Source: Annona cherimola (lineage: Eukaryota; Streptophyta; Magnoliopsida; Magnoliales; Annonaceae). From it: DNA of 64,000 bases. The notes under the pieces are model-generated. The model was given only the letters and a program-made list of their open reading frames with translations, was not told where the DNA came from and searched no databases. Where the stretch lies: positions 930,001 through 994,000 of the forward strand of contig CM059971.1 of assembly GCA_030490835.1 (NCBI GenBank). The letters are read 5' to 3'. This document shows, piece after piece, positions 10,790 through 21,999 of this stretch. Made by a program: the position numbers and the translations under genes. Each line of letters opens with the position of its first letter. Positions within the stretch are counted from its first letter, which is position 1.

Positions 10790-11335
10790 GTGCAAATGCT
10801 TCCTTTCCACTTTTGACATAAACCTTTGTGCGCGGGTACGCTAGCCCAAGAAACATCTCACATAGCATAGTCCAATACGCCGGCTGTCTCTGACTTGGCC
10901 TCATCAAGGGGAACCTCTCTTCCTCTTGACGCCTACATGGTTCCTACATGCATGACTTTTGATTTTCCCGGCATTATATACCTCTTACACCAGATGACTT
11001 GTCATTCTCATGTAGAGAATTATTTGCATCATCCCTTAAAAATATCTTTTCAAATCCATGTGTGCAAATACTTTCTTTCCATTCCTGACATAAACCTTCG
11101 TGTGTGGGTACGCTAGCCCAGGGAATATCTCACATAGCATGGTCCAATACGCCGGCTGTCTCCGACTTGGCCTCATCAAGGGGAACCTCTCTTCCTCTTG
11201 ACGCCTACATGGTTCCTACATGCATGACTTTTGATTTCCCAGGCATTATATACCTCTTACACCAGGTAGCTTGTCATTCTCATGTAGAGAATTATTTGCA
11301 CCATCCCTTTAAAAACATCATTTCAAATTCATGCT
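10790..11335. repeat. Tandem duplication inside solo LTR (~272-bp unit, x2)
   Basis: Two copies (about 10790-11061 and 11062-11335) share GGGTACGCTAGCCCA, AATACGCCGGCTGTCTC, CTCATCAAGGGGAACCTC and TGTAGAGAATTATTTGCA. They are highly similar, so the duplication is younger than most decay in the element. Open frames here are incidental. Confidence 0.85.
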
Positions 11336-13574
11336 TTTCTTTTCAATTCATGTATGAAAATGCAATGCATCCATTCACACATAACATTCCTTTGCCTCCA
11401 CCTCTGGGGAAGACGCCGTCGGCACACAGCCCATACGACTCAGCAATAGTGAAGGGGGACCCTCTGATCCGCTTTCTACCTCCACCAAAGCTTCTTCATT
11501 ATACATCATACATGTGCACATGTCCATGAACATCACATAATATCAATATGCCGGCATGACTTTTCATAAAAACTCGAAAACATTCATCATTTCAAAACAT
11601 TATAGGAATGGTCATCCTTAAACACATTTCATAAAACATGTGAGCAAACAATTTGCAATCATTTAAAACATTTTAGAAAGTTTTGCTTGCTTACCTCCTC
11701 AGTCCGTGTCCTCCACCTTTTCCTTTCCTTTTTTCCTATACAAGGAAAATGGATATTTTATCCATCCATTCTATGTCTTAGTTTACTTTCCATGCTTGCT
11801 TTATAACCATTCATTACCTCATTCCCATAGAGGTTAATTGTATAAAGATACTTGGTCATTACCCATTTATATGGATTTTTATCCATAAATCCTTTAAAAA
11901 TTCCATCCATATATCCTCATAAAATATAAAAATAAATCTCAATTTTTTCCCAAAATACGCTGTTCAGTGTTCACAATTACTGTTCATCGCACTGTAGCAA
12001 ATTACTGTTCGCGTATACTGTTCACCCGAGGTTACTGTTCACAGTCACGTGGGTTACTGTTCATGGGTTCCAAAAATTGATATTTTTTTCAAAAATAAAA
12101 AATACCATGACATAGCTTATGCTTAGTATATCATGGGAAATTCATGAATTATGAATTTATCATCATTAACTTGGCTAAATAAATCATTTTCTCCATATAC
12201 TAAAAATCAACATAAATTCACTTAAGCATAATCCTTAATTCCAAAAATCATGAAATTAATATATCATCATTCCAACATCATATTTATCATAATCATATAT
12301 CCCAAATCATCATTTATCAAATTTGGAGCATTATTTCCACATATCATACGCTATCTTCCCGAATGCTCTATCTTTGCTCCAAATTTTCGATGTTTCGGCA
12401 TAATTCTAATTAAGCATTATAACTTTACTTATTTTCTCATGCTTAGGCATTATCTAAGCATGATTTTACCCTACTTAACATCCAAAAGAAATTTGGAAAG
12501 AAATTGCTTACCCGAAGTGGAGATATCCTACTTTTTCTCGCACTTTCTCTCTCTAACTTCCTCCTCTTCTTTCTCCTCAAGGCTAAAACGTGGTGGGGCT
12601 GAAAAAATGCTCAAATGGAGCTGGGTTTGAGTGCTTGGTCGTTCACCCCATGCCCCCTATTTATACTTTTTAATTTTTCATCAAATTGGAATTTACCCCC
12701 CTTACTTGAGGTATTAAATTATAAATGTATTTTTTTCTAATTTCCAAAAGGTGCTTTGAGCCATGTGCAGCCACCCTAGCTACTGTTTACGCCTCCCCTA
12801 TGGCAGCCCTATTTTTTATAATTTTTTTGATTTATTAAATCAATTATTTTAGGCCAATTCAATCTTGGCCATTGATTTTTGATGATGATGGATTTGGACC
12901 ATTGGATTTGGCCCCAAAAGTCCATGCATGTCCACATCCTAGCTGTCCTTGCAGATATGCATTTAATTTTTTTGATTTTTAATTAATTAAAAATAACCCA
13001 AAAGTCAAATTATAATTAATGAAAAGTGGGCTACCTTTTTGATCTTCAAATGACGTTTAATCTTGACCCTTAATTCATGATTTTTAATCAATCTTGGACC
13101 ACTCATCATGTTCATCATCGTATTTTGGCCATCCATAAAAAATTTCATCTCAATCCGACATCCGGATTGCAAGATATGAATTTTTCTTCATTTTCTTCAC
13201 AAAAATCCATAAAAATCCGAAAATTATTATTTTAATCCAAAAAGCAATTTTGTCCTTTAGTGGGAAGCTTCCTTTTTCATCTTTTATGATTAAGTTAATC
13301 CAAAGTGATTAACTTAACATATTTCTTAATCCCACATTTACTATTCATGTACACTATTCATCCGAATTTCATAATTAATTATTTTAACATTTATTCCCAC
13401 ATATTTTCCGTACTCATGAATATATATTTTATTAATATATTACCTAAGGTTTACAACCCTAGGGTTTCATACATGTGTCTAGGATCGGGGTTTCACAACT
13501 TTGTTTTTCGGTTCAATTGTTTCCATACATCCAACCTTTTTAGGCTATATAGGCCCAAATTTTTAATTCTTTTA

Positions 13575-14062
13575 TAAGTTAATTTCAAATATATCTATTA
13601 TGTTTGCTCTTAATTATAGATATACCTACTAAGTTTGAAAACTTTCACATATACCTACTAAGTATGAGTAAAATTTCATTCATCTATTAAGTACAATTAA
13701 AAATCACTTTTATTCAATGTAAGAAATATCCAAAATGCCCTTTATTACTCAAGAATTATAATCGTTCATCTATGGCAAAAGTTGAACAATGTGATGGAAA
13801 CTCATCCTACTTGAGAGAGAAGCTTGACAAGATGAGTTTTGATAGTTTGGATATGACAACAATGACAATAGATGCTAGATCAATCATGGTTATTTTAGGA
13901 TTTTAAAATATTAAACGTTTCTACGTGTTATACTAGGTATATTTGAAATTAATAAACTATTAAAGTGTACATGTGAAAGTTTTCAAACTTAATAAGTAAA
14001 TTTGTAATAAATGACAAATAGAGTAGATATATCTGAAATTAATTGATAATTTCCAAAACTTT
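13575..14062. repeat. Imperfect long inverted repeat (foldback)
   Basis: The left arm (TTAATTTCAAATATATCTAT, then CTAAGTTTGAAAACTTTCAC) is the reverse complement of the right arm (GTGAAAGTTTTCAAACTTAA, then GATATATCTGAAATTAA). The loop of about 230 bases has no recognisable gene. It is a probable non-autonomous DNA element of a family also seen at 23955-24750. Ends and target duplication are not resolved. Confidence 0.6.
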
Positions 14063-15745
14063 TATATTTTTATAAAATTTTTCAAACGGAGGGCTTGTTC
14101 TAAAAAACATGTCATATCGCAATGGTCTTCTACTAGTCATATTAATCGTTTCATACTGTTCTCCGACGAGCTTCATTTACTTCCAATGCAATAAAAAAAA
14201 GCTCCAACATGCAACATTTCTCGGTTAGATTACAATCGATGATGACAGCTTTTACCAACCAAAAAAACATCACCGAGTTTTAGGTGTTGCCAAATAGACA
14301 CTAAGTGAGACAACAACTCCCAAGTACCAGCTGCCCTGTTTTGAACCCGAGTGGCATACTTTTCGGCCAATGCCCCAACTAACTACCATGCAAGTAGTTG
14401 GTTAATTGGAGGTGGGAGTAAGTTGCCTGTTTTTCATGAGTACTCGTATATTACAATTATCTCAATTGATATTACAAACAAGTTTGGAGACATTTTTAAA
14501 ATTTTCCTAACAACAATCTTACCAATAGCTCAAACATCTAAACTGGTAAACAATGGCAGATACTCCCACAAATCGGGGAGAAATAACATTACCACTGTAG
14601 CACCTCCATCTTTGACATCTCTATATGCTGAGCTAGTCATAGAATTCCATGCTAGGAATTTTTTAAAAGTAGTGAAGTCTATAACCTATCTTGCATTTAT
14701 ACACCAAATAATGAGTAAAATGGTTTTAATTTTTTCTAATATCTATATAAATTTCGGCAGCATCCCGTCTGTAACTAGGAGGTTCCCTGAATACAAACAT
14801 TCACCACACCATCCTTTACATCAAGAAATTACTTGTTTCACTTCTTCACAACACAATCATTCAATTTCTTCCCAATGCAGCATATCTGTACACTAACACG
14901 CATATACCAAATATTCCTCTATCATTCACAGCATATATGTTCATACAATTTACACAAGTATAAAAAGAAAGAAACAATATTTCAAAATTTTCAAATAGAA
15001 TTCTCGCACTTCTAGGGTCTAGTTTATTACATCACACTTCAAACATATAAGAGCTCTTAGAATTCTCCACTTCACTGCCTACCTTTCCAGTGAAGTCTCT
15101 ATAGCTCTTGGCTAATATCAAAAATTTGAAAATATCGTAATTATTAAAAATTATTAGAAATAAATTATAAATAATTTATATTGATTAGATATTATCCAAA
15201 ATAATTTTAATGATGAAAAAATGATGCTAATAAATTTTTTCTTAGGACAAGCTTAACATTTCTTAAAGGGACTAAAGAAAATTTTTTATATGTTCTTATG
15301 TCTTATGTAGACTAAAACAATTATACTCTCACCTGAAGAAGGACTTAAAGTCAACTGAGCCACATCTCAATTGGTAACAATTAAGGCTAATTATCAAAAA
15401 AGTTAGGTGTTCGAATAGAAGTGGTTGCAGCAGTTTCTTAAGTTTTGTTGGAGTGTCCACCGTCTGCATAAATTAGAAATATTCTTAGCTGTGAGTTCGA
15501 ATATTGTAAGGAATTTGTAAGAATCTTTCAAAGCTTAATTTAAATACCAATGGAGATGATTATAAATACCCATAAAAAAGACTTAAAAAACTTTTCTGTT
15601 TTGTAATAAAATATTTTTATCTTTTAAGAATATTTACATCCTCAATTCTCACTTTTCCACTGTACTTTTACCACGTGTTGTAAACAGTATGTCTGATAAC
15701 CAAAGTTAATCTTTATTTCTAAGATGCTAATTGTTATTCAACACC
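14063..15745. other. No recognisable gene
   Basis: This AT-rich stretch has one 181-codon open frame (14351-14896, plus) that shows no family motif and has low-complexity composition. I see no transposon ends or RNA genes. Confidence 0.4.
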
Positions 15746-15749
15746 CTTG

Positions 15750-16025
15750 GAGTGTACTTGGTATGGGTTAAAACTTTTAAATTAAAAATTTCCAATGCAA
15801 AATTTTTTAAAATGAGAGAAGCCATGAAATATAATAAGAATCGTAATGATGAGGAAGAAAAATAAAGTTAAAATAGATGAATAATTATATGGATAGTTAT
15901 GAAAAATAATTTAAAAGTAAGGTAACTACATGACAAGATGTAAAGAAATGATTAGAAAATATAATAATTGTATAAAATAAAAAATTTGAAGGCGAAAAGT
16001 CTTTCGAAATAAAGAACACATCTTT
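15750..16025. mobile_element. Degraded Tourist-like MITE
   Basis: It runs from GGAGTGTACTTGGTATGGG to AATAAAGAACACATC. Its interior matches the family (CCAATGCAAAATTTTTTAAA, AAGTTAAAATAGATGAATAA). Termini have decayed and no clean target duplication is visible. Confidence 0.55.
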
Positions 16026-16845
16026 AACATGCTTATAAGGACCTCTAAATTCTGACATAAAAAAAGACCATCCAAACTCATTTAATTGTTCCATGCTTAG
16101 ATGGGGCGTTGAAAAAGAGTCACTTTTTTTTTTTTTTTTTTTAAACTATTTTGCTTTGAATCTCACTTTATAATATCTCATTTTTCTCAAAAAATCTCAT
16201 TTTTCCATCTAATTTTTAGTAATCTAGCTCATGAATACTTGCAAATTTTGGATTTTCGTATTTTTCATGCTTACTTTTCCACTATACTCTTTATTTGCAA
16301 GGGAAAAAAAAAAACTAATGGAGACTGCAGTGGTTTGTACTAGTAATAAATGAGAAAAATTGAAGGTGATAGAAAACCCTTTTTCCAATAGCGCTGAGCA
16401 AGATTAAAAAGAAAAGTTTGCATAAACACTTTTGTCATTTTTTACTCTTTTTTCTCTTTGACGCAACGTCTTGTATACGTCATAGCAAATATCCAAGCCA
16501 TTTTGTCCCCATCTTTGTAATAATGTTATATTCATTTTTTTTATTGGTACGTTTACGTCTATCTTAAATATCAATTACAAGGAAGCCTTTGAGGCATTCT
16601 TAAAAATTTTAAGGAGATAATATGCTTTCATCTAGACATCTGGAAATACATTTCTGCTAAAGAAACTTGGAGCTACAGTTCGACTAAAAAACCAAAAAGA
16701 CACAACTTACAAATAAATCCGTCGACAAAATGCCTCCGGCACCATTCAAACCCCTCTCTACTATTTTAGAGCCAATAATGCTACCAACTGGCGAACACGG
16801 GCTGACAATAATGTCATCTTCCTGCTGCTCTCTTTTTGAGACATT
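16026..16845. other. No recognisable gene
   Basis: AT-rich sequence with a T-tract at 16121-16142. I see no coding or repeat structure. Confidence 0.4.
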
Positions 16846-17272
16846 GGCTGTCATTTAATAAATTTTCTCATTTGGGGTGTGTTTGTGAATGTATAAAACT
16901 TTTGATGAAAAGTTTTAGAGAAAAAAAGTTATCAAATGATGTGATATGATAGGGGTAATAATAATGAGTAAAGATGATAAAGTTAAAATAGATAGGTTAA
17001 TTGTACGAGTAGTTATATACAAATGATTGAAAAGTAGAATTGTTGTATGAGAAAATATGAAAAAATGATTAAAAAATATTATAATTATAAATAGTGAAAA
17101 GTTTTAGATTGACATTTTTTACTCATGGTTAAACACACCCTTGATTGATTCAATAGGCTATTTGTATTTCATCAGTGCTGGGCTATCTTAGGCCTGGCTT
17201 ATTGATCAGACATCAATTCATAAGCCACTGACTCTTGCGTGACTGTTTCCTTGAAAACGAAGGTAACAGTCA
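16846..17272. repeat. Left arm of a large inverted repeat
   Basis: Its reverse complement matches 17826-18030 (shared: CTTCGTTTTCAAGGAAACA, ACGCAAGAGTC, TAGCCCAGCACTGATGAAAT, GAGAAAATTTATTAAATGAC). The arm is expanded by the Tourist MITE at 16875-17140, which the other arm lacks. The sequence is distantly related to the repeat units at 26.6, 27.6 and 29.6 kb. Confidence 0.8.
16875..17140. mobile_element. Tourist-like MITE with paralogous empty site, TSD TTG
   Basis: This 266-bp element has termini GGGTGTGTTTG and AAACACACCC, flanked by TTG (16872-16874 and 17141-17143). The right arm of the surrounding inverted repeat (about 17988-18005) carries the uninterrupted target with a single copy of the triplet. 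It has no coding capacity. Confidence 0.9.
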
Positions 17273-17490
17273 AGTCATCTCTGCGAAGCTGCCAGCAAAC
17301 CTCACCGACGTCGCTGATACGTCCGGTTGATGTTTTCTTAACCAAAAAACACGTCCAAAATTTGTGGTAAAATGCCAGACCTTTAATTTAAATTCTCCGA
17401 ACCGTGTCCACGTCAGCGACCATTGTTCAGCTGAATTAGTTGCCGGGGATCGACGAAAACGTGCCGGACCGAAGTGCATGCCCTCAGGAG
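17273..17490. other. Spacer between inverted-repeat arms
   Basis: This GC-richer sequence includes CATTGTTCAGCTGAATTAG and GGGGATCGACGAAAACGTG. These resemble CATTATTTAGCAGCTCAATT and GCATCGACAAAAACGTATC of the 20-29 kb units, so it is a diverged copy of that repeat. No gene is recognised. Confidence 0.5.
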
Positions 17491-17800
17491 CACCCATTGC
17501 CTGCGCATACACTTATTTTTTTTTATTTTTTTAAATTTTTTTATAAACTTGTTAGCCCAAGTATATTTAATTTATGTATTAATTTTTACTATTTTTAAAA
17601 AATTTTAAATATTTATTTTTTATTTTTGAAAATCAATGACATGTTAAATTACTAGAATGCCACTGATTTTTTTTTAAAAAAAATCTAAAATAATCCAAAA
17701 ATAGTAAAAATTTATATACATATTAAATACACTTGAGTTAATAAATTTATGAAAATATTTTCAAAAAAAATAAAAAAAATAGGGATATGCGCATTGAGGC
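17491..17800. mobile_element. Mutator-like foldback MITE, copy b
   Basis: It is an inverted repeat with family arms (ACTTGTTAGCCCAAGTATAT and its complement around 17720-17750) and a centre near 17645 (AATCAATGACATG...). It lies within the loop of the larger inverted repeat, interrupting sequence related to the 20-29 kb units. Confidence 0.65.
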
Positions 17801-17825
17801 ACATAGCATATGATCCAAACGTGTC

Positions 17826-18030
17826 ATGCCAACTTTGCGACTGTTACCCTTCGTTTTCAAGGAAACACTCACGCAAGAGTCGGTGACTGATGAAGTGATG
17901 TGTCTGATCAATAAGCCAGGAAAATTCAACGGTGAGAAGAACTTTGCCTAGATAGCCCAGCACTGATGAAATACAAATAGGCTATAGAATCAATCAAATG
18001 AGAAAATTTATTAAATGACAGCTAAACATC
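17826..18030. repeat. Right arm of the large inverted repeat
   Basis: It is the complement of 16846-17272 without the MITE. It serves as the empty-site control for that insertion. Confidence 0.8.
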
Positions 18031-18317
18031 TCTCTCCGTAAATGGAGCCGCATCGATGTGGCAAAACTATCAAAGGCAATACGATGAGATGAGTCATGAG
18101 GGGTTAAAGAGGGATTCAGGGAATCCAGAGAGAGAAAAAGTGTCTGAGATCGAGGCTGGGATTTTGGGGTTGAAATTTTTTTTTTTTATAAAAAAAAGTG
18201 AGCGAGTGATGGTAGGATTTTGGTTGCTATTGCTATCTATGAAAGAAAGAAAAGGTAAGAGGGAGTAGCATTTTGGGTGTTGAGAGATTGAAAGGATCTT
18301 CGTCCATTTCGGTTCAA
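18031..18317. other. No recognisable gene
   Basis: A purine-rich plus strand (18100-18290) with short open frames on both strands and no family motif. Nothing else seen. Confidence 0.35.
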
Positions 18318-18492
18318 GCAGAGGCCAGCGCAACCGCAACAAGCAGAAGCCCGGACGACCGGCAACAAGCCCAAGTCACACGGACCGCCAAAAGCCCAGG
18401 CCAGTAAGACCTGCAACAACCGCAAGCCAGACTGACCGCAGCAAGCCCAAGCCGGCGTGACTCGCATCAAGCCCAAGCCAGCCCCATCACCA
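18318..18492. repeat. GC-rich minisatellite, ~30-bp degenerate unit
   Basis: CAACAAGC(CC/AG)AAGCC-type units recur about six times (for example CAACAAGCCCAAGTCACACG, GCAGCAAGCCCAAGCCGGCG, GCATCAAGCCCAAGCCAGCC). The block is GC-rich in an AT-rich context. The open frames across it are by-products. Confidence 0.7.
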
Positions 18493-19306
18493 CAACAAGC
18501 CCGGGTCTAAGTTGTTATTAAATAAAATGGAAGGAAATAAAATATATTTTTTGGGTAAAATAAGGTTATTAGTTAATATATCAAATGATCTTAGTTGTTA
18601 TTAAATAGTTAAATTGAATTAAATGATTGAGATTTTAAAGAAAGAAATGTTAGTAATAGGGAACCTAATGAATGCGTCAACATGGGTAACCCTATTATGT
18701 ATAAATGAGATCTAAGTTGCAGTAGATGAATTTAATATTTGAAAATATAAATTTTTATGGAGACAAAAAGAAAATAGGATATACTAACTTTAAGTTATAT
18801 AAATAGTGGTAAAAGCTATATTAAGCTTATATATGTTCATTATGTGTTATGTATAAAGTTAAAACTTGAATTACAATTATTAGTTAAGTATTAAATGCAA
18901 AGCTAATGTAATTTATAAGCTTATTCAAATATAGGTTAAATGTGGGATGGTATAAAGGTTTAAATAGCTTGAAAAGTAAGAAATTTCATATTAAGATCAA
19001 GCTTGGGTGTAAAAGGTATTTCAAGGGTAGTTAACTTGTAAGGCTATGGTTCATCCAATTTGAAAGTGTGGTTAAGTTAAAAAAGAGTTAGGAACTTTGG
19101 ATAAAGGATTTCAAGTTCATTAATACTTGAACTTCATGTCCATGAATACTTGAACTTCATGTCCAAAGGTCTCAAAAAAGTATATAGTTAGATGCATAAT
19201 TAATCATGGAATAAATATGTGTGATGGATGAAATAAATGCTTAAATATATTCTTTGTTGCCTATAATAGGAAGGGGTAAGGGAAAGATGAAGTAAAGTAT
19301 AAAGGA
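18493..19306. other. No recognisable gene (possible Gypsy leader)
   Basis: AT-rich sequence upstream of the gag fragment. 19126-19164 contains a short direct repeat (TACTTGAACTTCATGTCCA twice). I cannot find an LTR or primer-binding site. Confidence 0.35.
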
Positions 19307-19309
19307 AAA

Positions 19310-19621
19310 ATGATCGCCTTTATGGATCGCTTTTCCTATAAATTAAATACTGCACCGAAAAAGGTCAACTGGGAAGCATTAAAGCAAAATGGTGATGAAA
19401 TATTTTCAGAATATGTGGCTAGATGGCGAGCCTTAGCAACAAAAATAAAGAATCTTCTACCTTTAAACGATCAAATCTCCATCATCATCAACTCAATACA
19501 CTCAAATATCTTTGGATACTTAGTCTTACATCTCTTTGCTAGCTGTACACAGTTATTAAAAGTGGCGAAGCAAGTTGAAGATGGTCTAAGGAAGGAAAAG
19601 ATTTCTCCATGGCCACAATAA
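19310..19621 (+). pseudogene. Gypsy retrotransposon gag fragment
   Basis: About 100 residues match plant Gypsy gag proteins (Retrotrans_gag): MDRFSYKLNTAPKKVNWEAL, then GDEIFSEYVARWRALATKI and LLKVAKQVEDGLRKEKI. This fits the family pattern of a Tyr-Asn-Leu helix start, an E-x-F-x-x-Y-x-x-R-W-R core and an EVIKVGExVENGI end. The first codon shown is not ATG-defined, since the fragment begins mid-domain. No zinc knuckle, protease or reverse transcriptase follows. It is an isolated truncated remnant. Confidence 0.7.
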
Positions 19622-19890
19622 GGGGATTTCATTTATCTTGAACAAACAAGGCTCAAGTGGCTAATATCTATATAGAAGTCAATTTTGTCAAGGGTAATGC
19701 CGAAAGTTTTGATCATTCTATTTTTACGACAAAAGTCCGGTCTCATAATAATCCTGTTATTTTGTAAGGCCGAAATATCAACTCTATTATCATTTAAAGA
19801 AAATGTGTTAAGCCTATCATTTTATTAAGAAAACCCGCTAAGCCTATGCAAAAGAATTCTATTTTACATAAATTCTCTACTATTTGAAGA
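19622..19890. other. No recognisable gene
   Basis: Short repeated phrases (AAGAAAATG/CCTCTAATATTT, CTATTATCATTT) but no family match. Confidence 0.35.
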
Positions 19891-19892
19891 AA

Positions 19893-20175
19893 ATCCTCTA
19901 ATATTTTTTTTGAAAATTTTTTCGCGAAACTATTAATCTAAGTATATTTAGCATATATATATATATATATATCAATTTTTACTTTTTTGAAAATTTTTAA
20001 ATTTTTTTCCATTTTTAAAAATTAGTGGTTACCAGTGATTTTTAAAAATCCGAAAAAATATCTAAAAGTTTTCAAAAATTATAAAAATTGATATAGATGT
20101 TAAATATACTTAGATTAACAGTTTTATGAAAAAAATTTCAAAAAAAAGGTGAAGTACACTCGGGTGCGTAGGATG
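19893..20175. mobile_element. Mutator-like foldback MITE, copy c
   Basis: Inverted repeat with arms CGAAACTATTAATCTAAGTA and TACTTAGATTAACAGTTTTA, and centre AAATTAGTGGTTACCAGTGATTT near 20015-20045. It stands directly before repeat unit A. Confidence 0.7.
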
Positions 20176-20475
20176 AAAACCCGTTAGAAGCACAGGCCTA
20201 AAAATAACTGTGGTGCTGTCTCCATTGAGAAGGGTATTTGCCTTATTATTGAGCTCAACTTTTTGCAGGGCATCGACAAAAGCGGTTATCTGCATTATTG
20301 TTCAGCTCAATTATTTGTGGCGCATCCACAAAAACATATCATGCCAACTTTTCCACCGTACTCTGTGGCTTAACTTTCCCGCAGTTCTTTTTTTTTTTTT
20401 TTGCTTTTTGCTTTTTGCTTTTTTATTTTGATAAAGCATAGTTCTCTTGTTTTGCAGGGAATGGAAATTTTTGTG
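20176..20475. repeat. Repeat unit A of the 20-30 kb family (partial)
   Basis: It shares AACTGTGGTGCTGTCTC, GAGAAGGGTATTTGCC, TTTTTGCAGGGCATCGACAA, TATCATGCCAACTTTTCCAC and TTTCCCGCAGTT with units B (26.4 kb), C (27.4 kb) and D (29.0 kb). It stops after CAGGGAATGG, without the downstream half. It has the uninterrupted site where unit D carries a SINE. Confidence 0.8.
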
Positions 20476-20889
20476 TGCTCTCTCTCTTTGCATATATATG
20501 ATCTAAGTACATATAACATATAAATGTAGCATAGGTGCAGTTGACTTAAAATGAGCCTTATATGATCATAAATGTATAATTTACTGTATCAATTGTATTT
20601 AAAATTATTTATTTTATTTACCATTCAATCTTCATCCAACTTGAATTCATAAAGGCTCATCTAAAAATAGTACGAAATCAAAATAATCAAATAATTTAAT
20701 ATAAATAACAATTTTAAAATTATTTATTAACATGTAAACTATTTCAAATATAATTTATATGCGAATAAATAATTACATAAAAAATTAATAAATTTATGTA
20801 AATACCTAACTGCCAATAGCTAATAATAGTGATTTTCAGCGACAACTTAAACAAACTGTCATTCAGCCTTTTTCTACAATAATGATACG
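20476..20889. other. No recognisable gene
   Basis: AT-rich sequence without coding potential or clear repeat structure. Confidence 0.35.
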
Positions 20890-21171
20890 TTAGTATATAA
20901 AGCTACAGCAAAATGGGTCGCTAATGGTATTTTTGTCCCCAACCCACGGATGTATGGCCGGGGAACGGACAGGGGTCGGCTCCGATGGCAGGGATGCATG
21001 GCACAAGTCGATTGGCGGGTGTGACCCTAGTGTTTCAGGGGGTGTATACAATCCTGCAGCATCTCCAATAACTACCGAAAATCCATGACCTAAACCCGGC
21101 CCACGTCCAACATGTGGATCCCCCACAAGGGGAGAGAAAAAAAAAAGTCGATGAACTTGCAAAATATTCAA
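20890..21171 (-). other. GC-rich open stretch of unknown nature
   Basis: A 93-codon minus-strand frame (GRGPGLGHGFSVVIGDAAG, then SHPPIDLCHASLPSEPTPV) stands out by GC content from its surroundings. I do not recognise a family, signal peptide or splice structure. It may be a captured exon or a fragment of an unrelated repeat. Confidence 0.25.
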
Positions 21172-21480
21172 AAGAATCGATCACACATCTTTATCCTTGA
21201 AAATTAAACATCTCACATATTATGAAATTGATGGATGAGGCCAAACAACAGAGAAATCGAGTTGCCATGCAGCCCATGTCTCACAACGACATGGACTGTT
21301 TCTTTATTTCTTATGCAATATATAGCAAGCAACGCTCATCGCACATGCGACGGTATTCCACACCACACACTTACATGTATATATGTATGTGACACTAACT
21401 GCATGAAGTAGGTAGACAGGTAGGTTGCTAGTTCAACTGGCTTCAGCAGGCAGCACTGCAGAATCGTATAATACATACAT

Positions 21481-21920
21481 TTAGACATGCCCTGGATCGG
21501 CTGGCGGGCGACGGCTACAAGAGCTCCGATATTTGCAAGGTCGATTACCGTGTCCGGGTTTCAGCGGCTTGTAAGGGATCGTTGCGTCCACGTCGGACTT
21601 GAGTTCCTCAGCTGGAAGACCAGTACAGATAGCAAATTTCTGTTAGTTACGTTCCATAAAAATCCAGGCAACACCTCAAACATTGCATGCATGTTATCAT
21701 AGTAACATGGCTGAGCAAACATATATGAACCATATATGATGATGATGGAAACATGCAATATCTGATCACTGGAAGTGCTTCGAAATGTATATGCAAAACG
21801 TGATTGATACTAACCAGTCTGGAGTTCTTGGAGCATTTCCCTGGCCATAACCTTGGTTGGGATGAACAGAATATTGGAGAGGAGAAGAATGCCCAAGATC
21901 AAACAAACCTTCGCACCCAT
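21481..21920 (-). CDS. Small secreted peptide precursor, two exons
   Basis: Exon 1 is 21920-21815 (35 codons plus one base) and exon 2 is 21611-21481. The GTTAGT donor and TCTTCCAG acceptor join in frame to give 78 residues and a stop. Exon 1 is a classical signal peptide: MGAKVCLILGILLLSNILF, then a cleavage-like end VMA|RE. The mature part is acidic and then basic and Pro-rich (ATIPYKPLKPGHGNRPC, then SSCSRRPPADPGHV), with two cysteines. Exon 1 resembles the leader of plant glycine-rich-protein precursors. The Tyr-x-x-Leu...Pro-Cys pattern is faintly RALF-like, but no RALF C-terminal motif exists. I cannot assign a family. A TATA box lies about 60 bases upstream. A paralogous exon 2 sits at 25738-25858. 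Confidence 0.6.
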
Positions 21921-21975
21921 GTTCGTTTCAGTTTGGGAATGCTTTGAATGGATGGAGAGCCTAAGGCTTCAACAC

Positions 21976-21987
21976 CCCTATTTATAG
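21976..21987 (-). promoter_or_regulatory. TATA box of the secreted peptide gene
   Basis: The minus strand reads CTATAAATAGGG, a near-consensus TATA element about 60 bases upstream of the ATG at 21920. It supports the model as a real transcription unit. Confidence 0.6.
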
Positions 21988-21999
21988 TTACATCTCTGA

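Larger units (their letters stand above)
10159..13497. mobile_element. Solo LTR, Gypsy-type, 3.3 kb, TSD ACTTT
   Basis: It begins TGTGGCGCCCCGAACC and ends GATCGGGGTTTCACA, so it has TG...CA ends. Exactly the same five bases, ACTTT, flank it (10154-10158 and 13498-13502). There is no polyprotein, primer-binding site or second LTR within or beside it. This is the signature of LTR-LTR recombination leaving a solo LTR. The length and the GGCGCCCCGAACC start fit the long LTRs of Gypsy chromoviruses (Tekay/Del-like); that assignment is inference. It contains internal tandem repeats and several TACTGTTC motifs between 11950 and 12065. Confidence 0.85.

Noticed and set aside
11104..11529. Open frame of 141 codons at 11104
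   Set aside because: It lies inside the solo LTR across a tandem duplication; its repeated peptide simply reflects the DNA repeat.
14351..14896. 181-codon open frame
   Set aside because: No recognisable domain, no signal of selection, and no conserved neighbour. Not called as a gene.
18237..18476. Open frame over the GC-rich minisatellite
   Set aside because: The frame is produced by the ~30-bp repeat and is not gene-like.
20890..21171. GC-rich minus-strand frame as a gene
   Set aside because: No family match, no splice context and no proper start environment. Kept only as an unknown feature.
21481..21611. RALF peptide identity for the small secreted gene
   Set aside because: Only a vague Tyr-x-x-Leu...Pro-Cys resemblance. 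The conserved RALF C-terminal cysteine pattern is absent.
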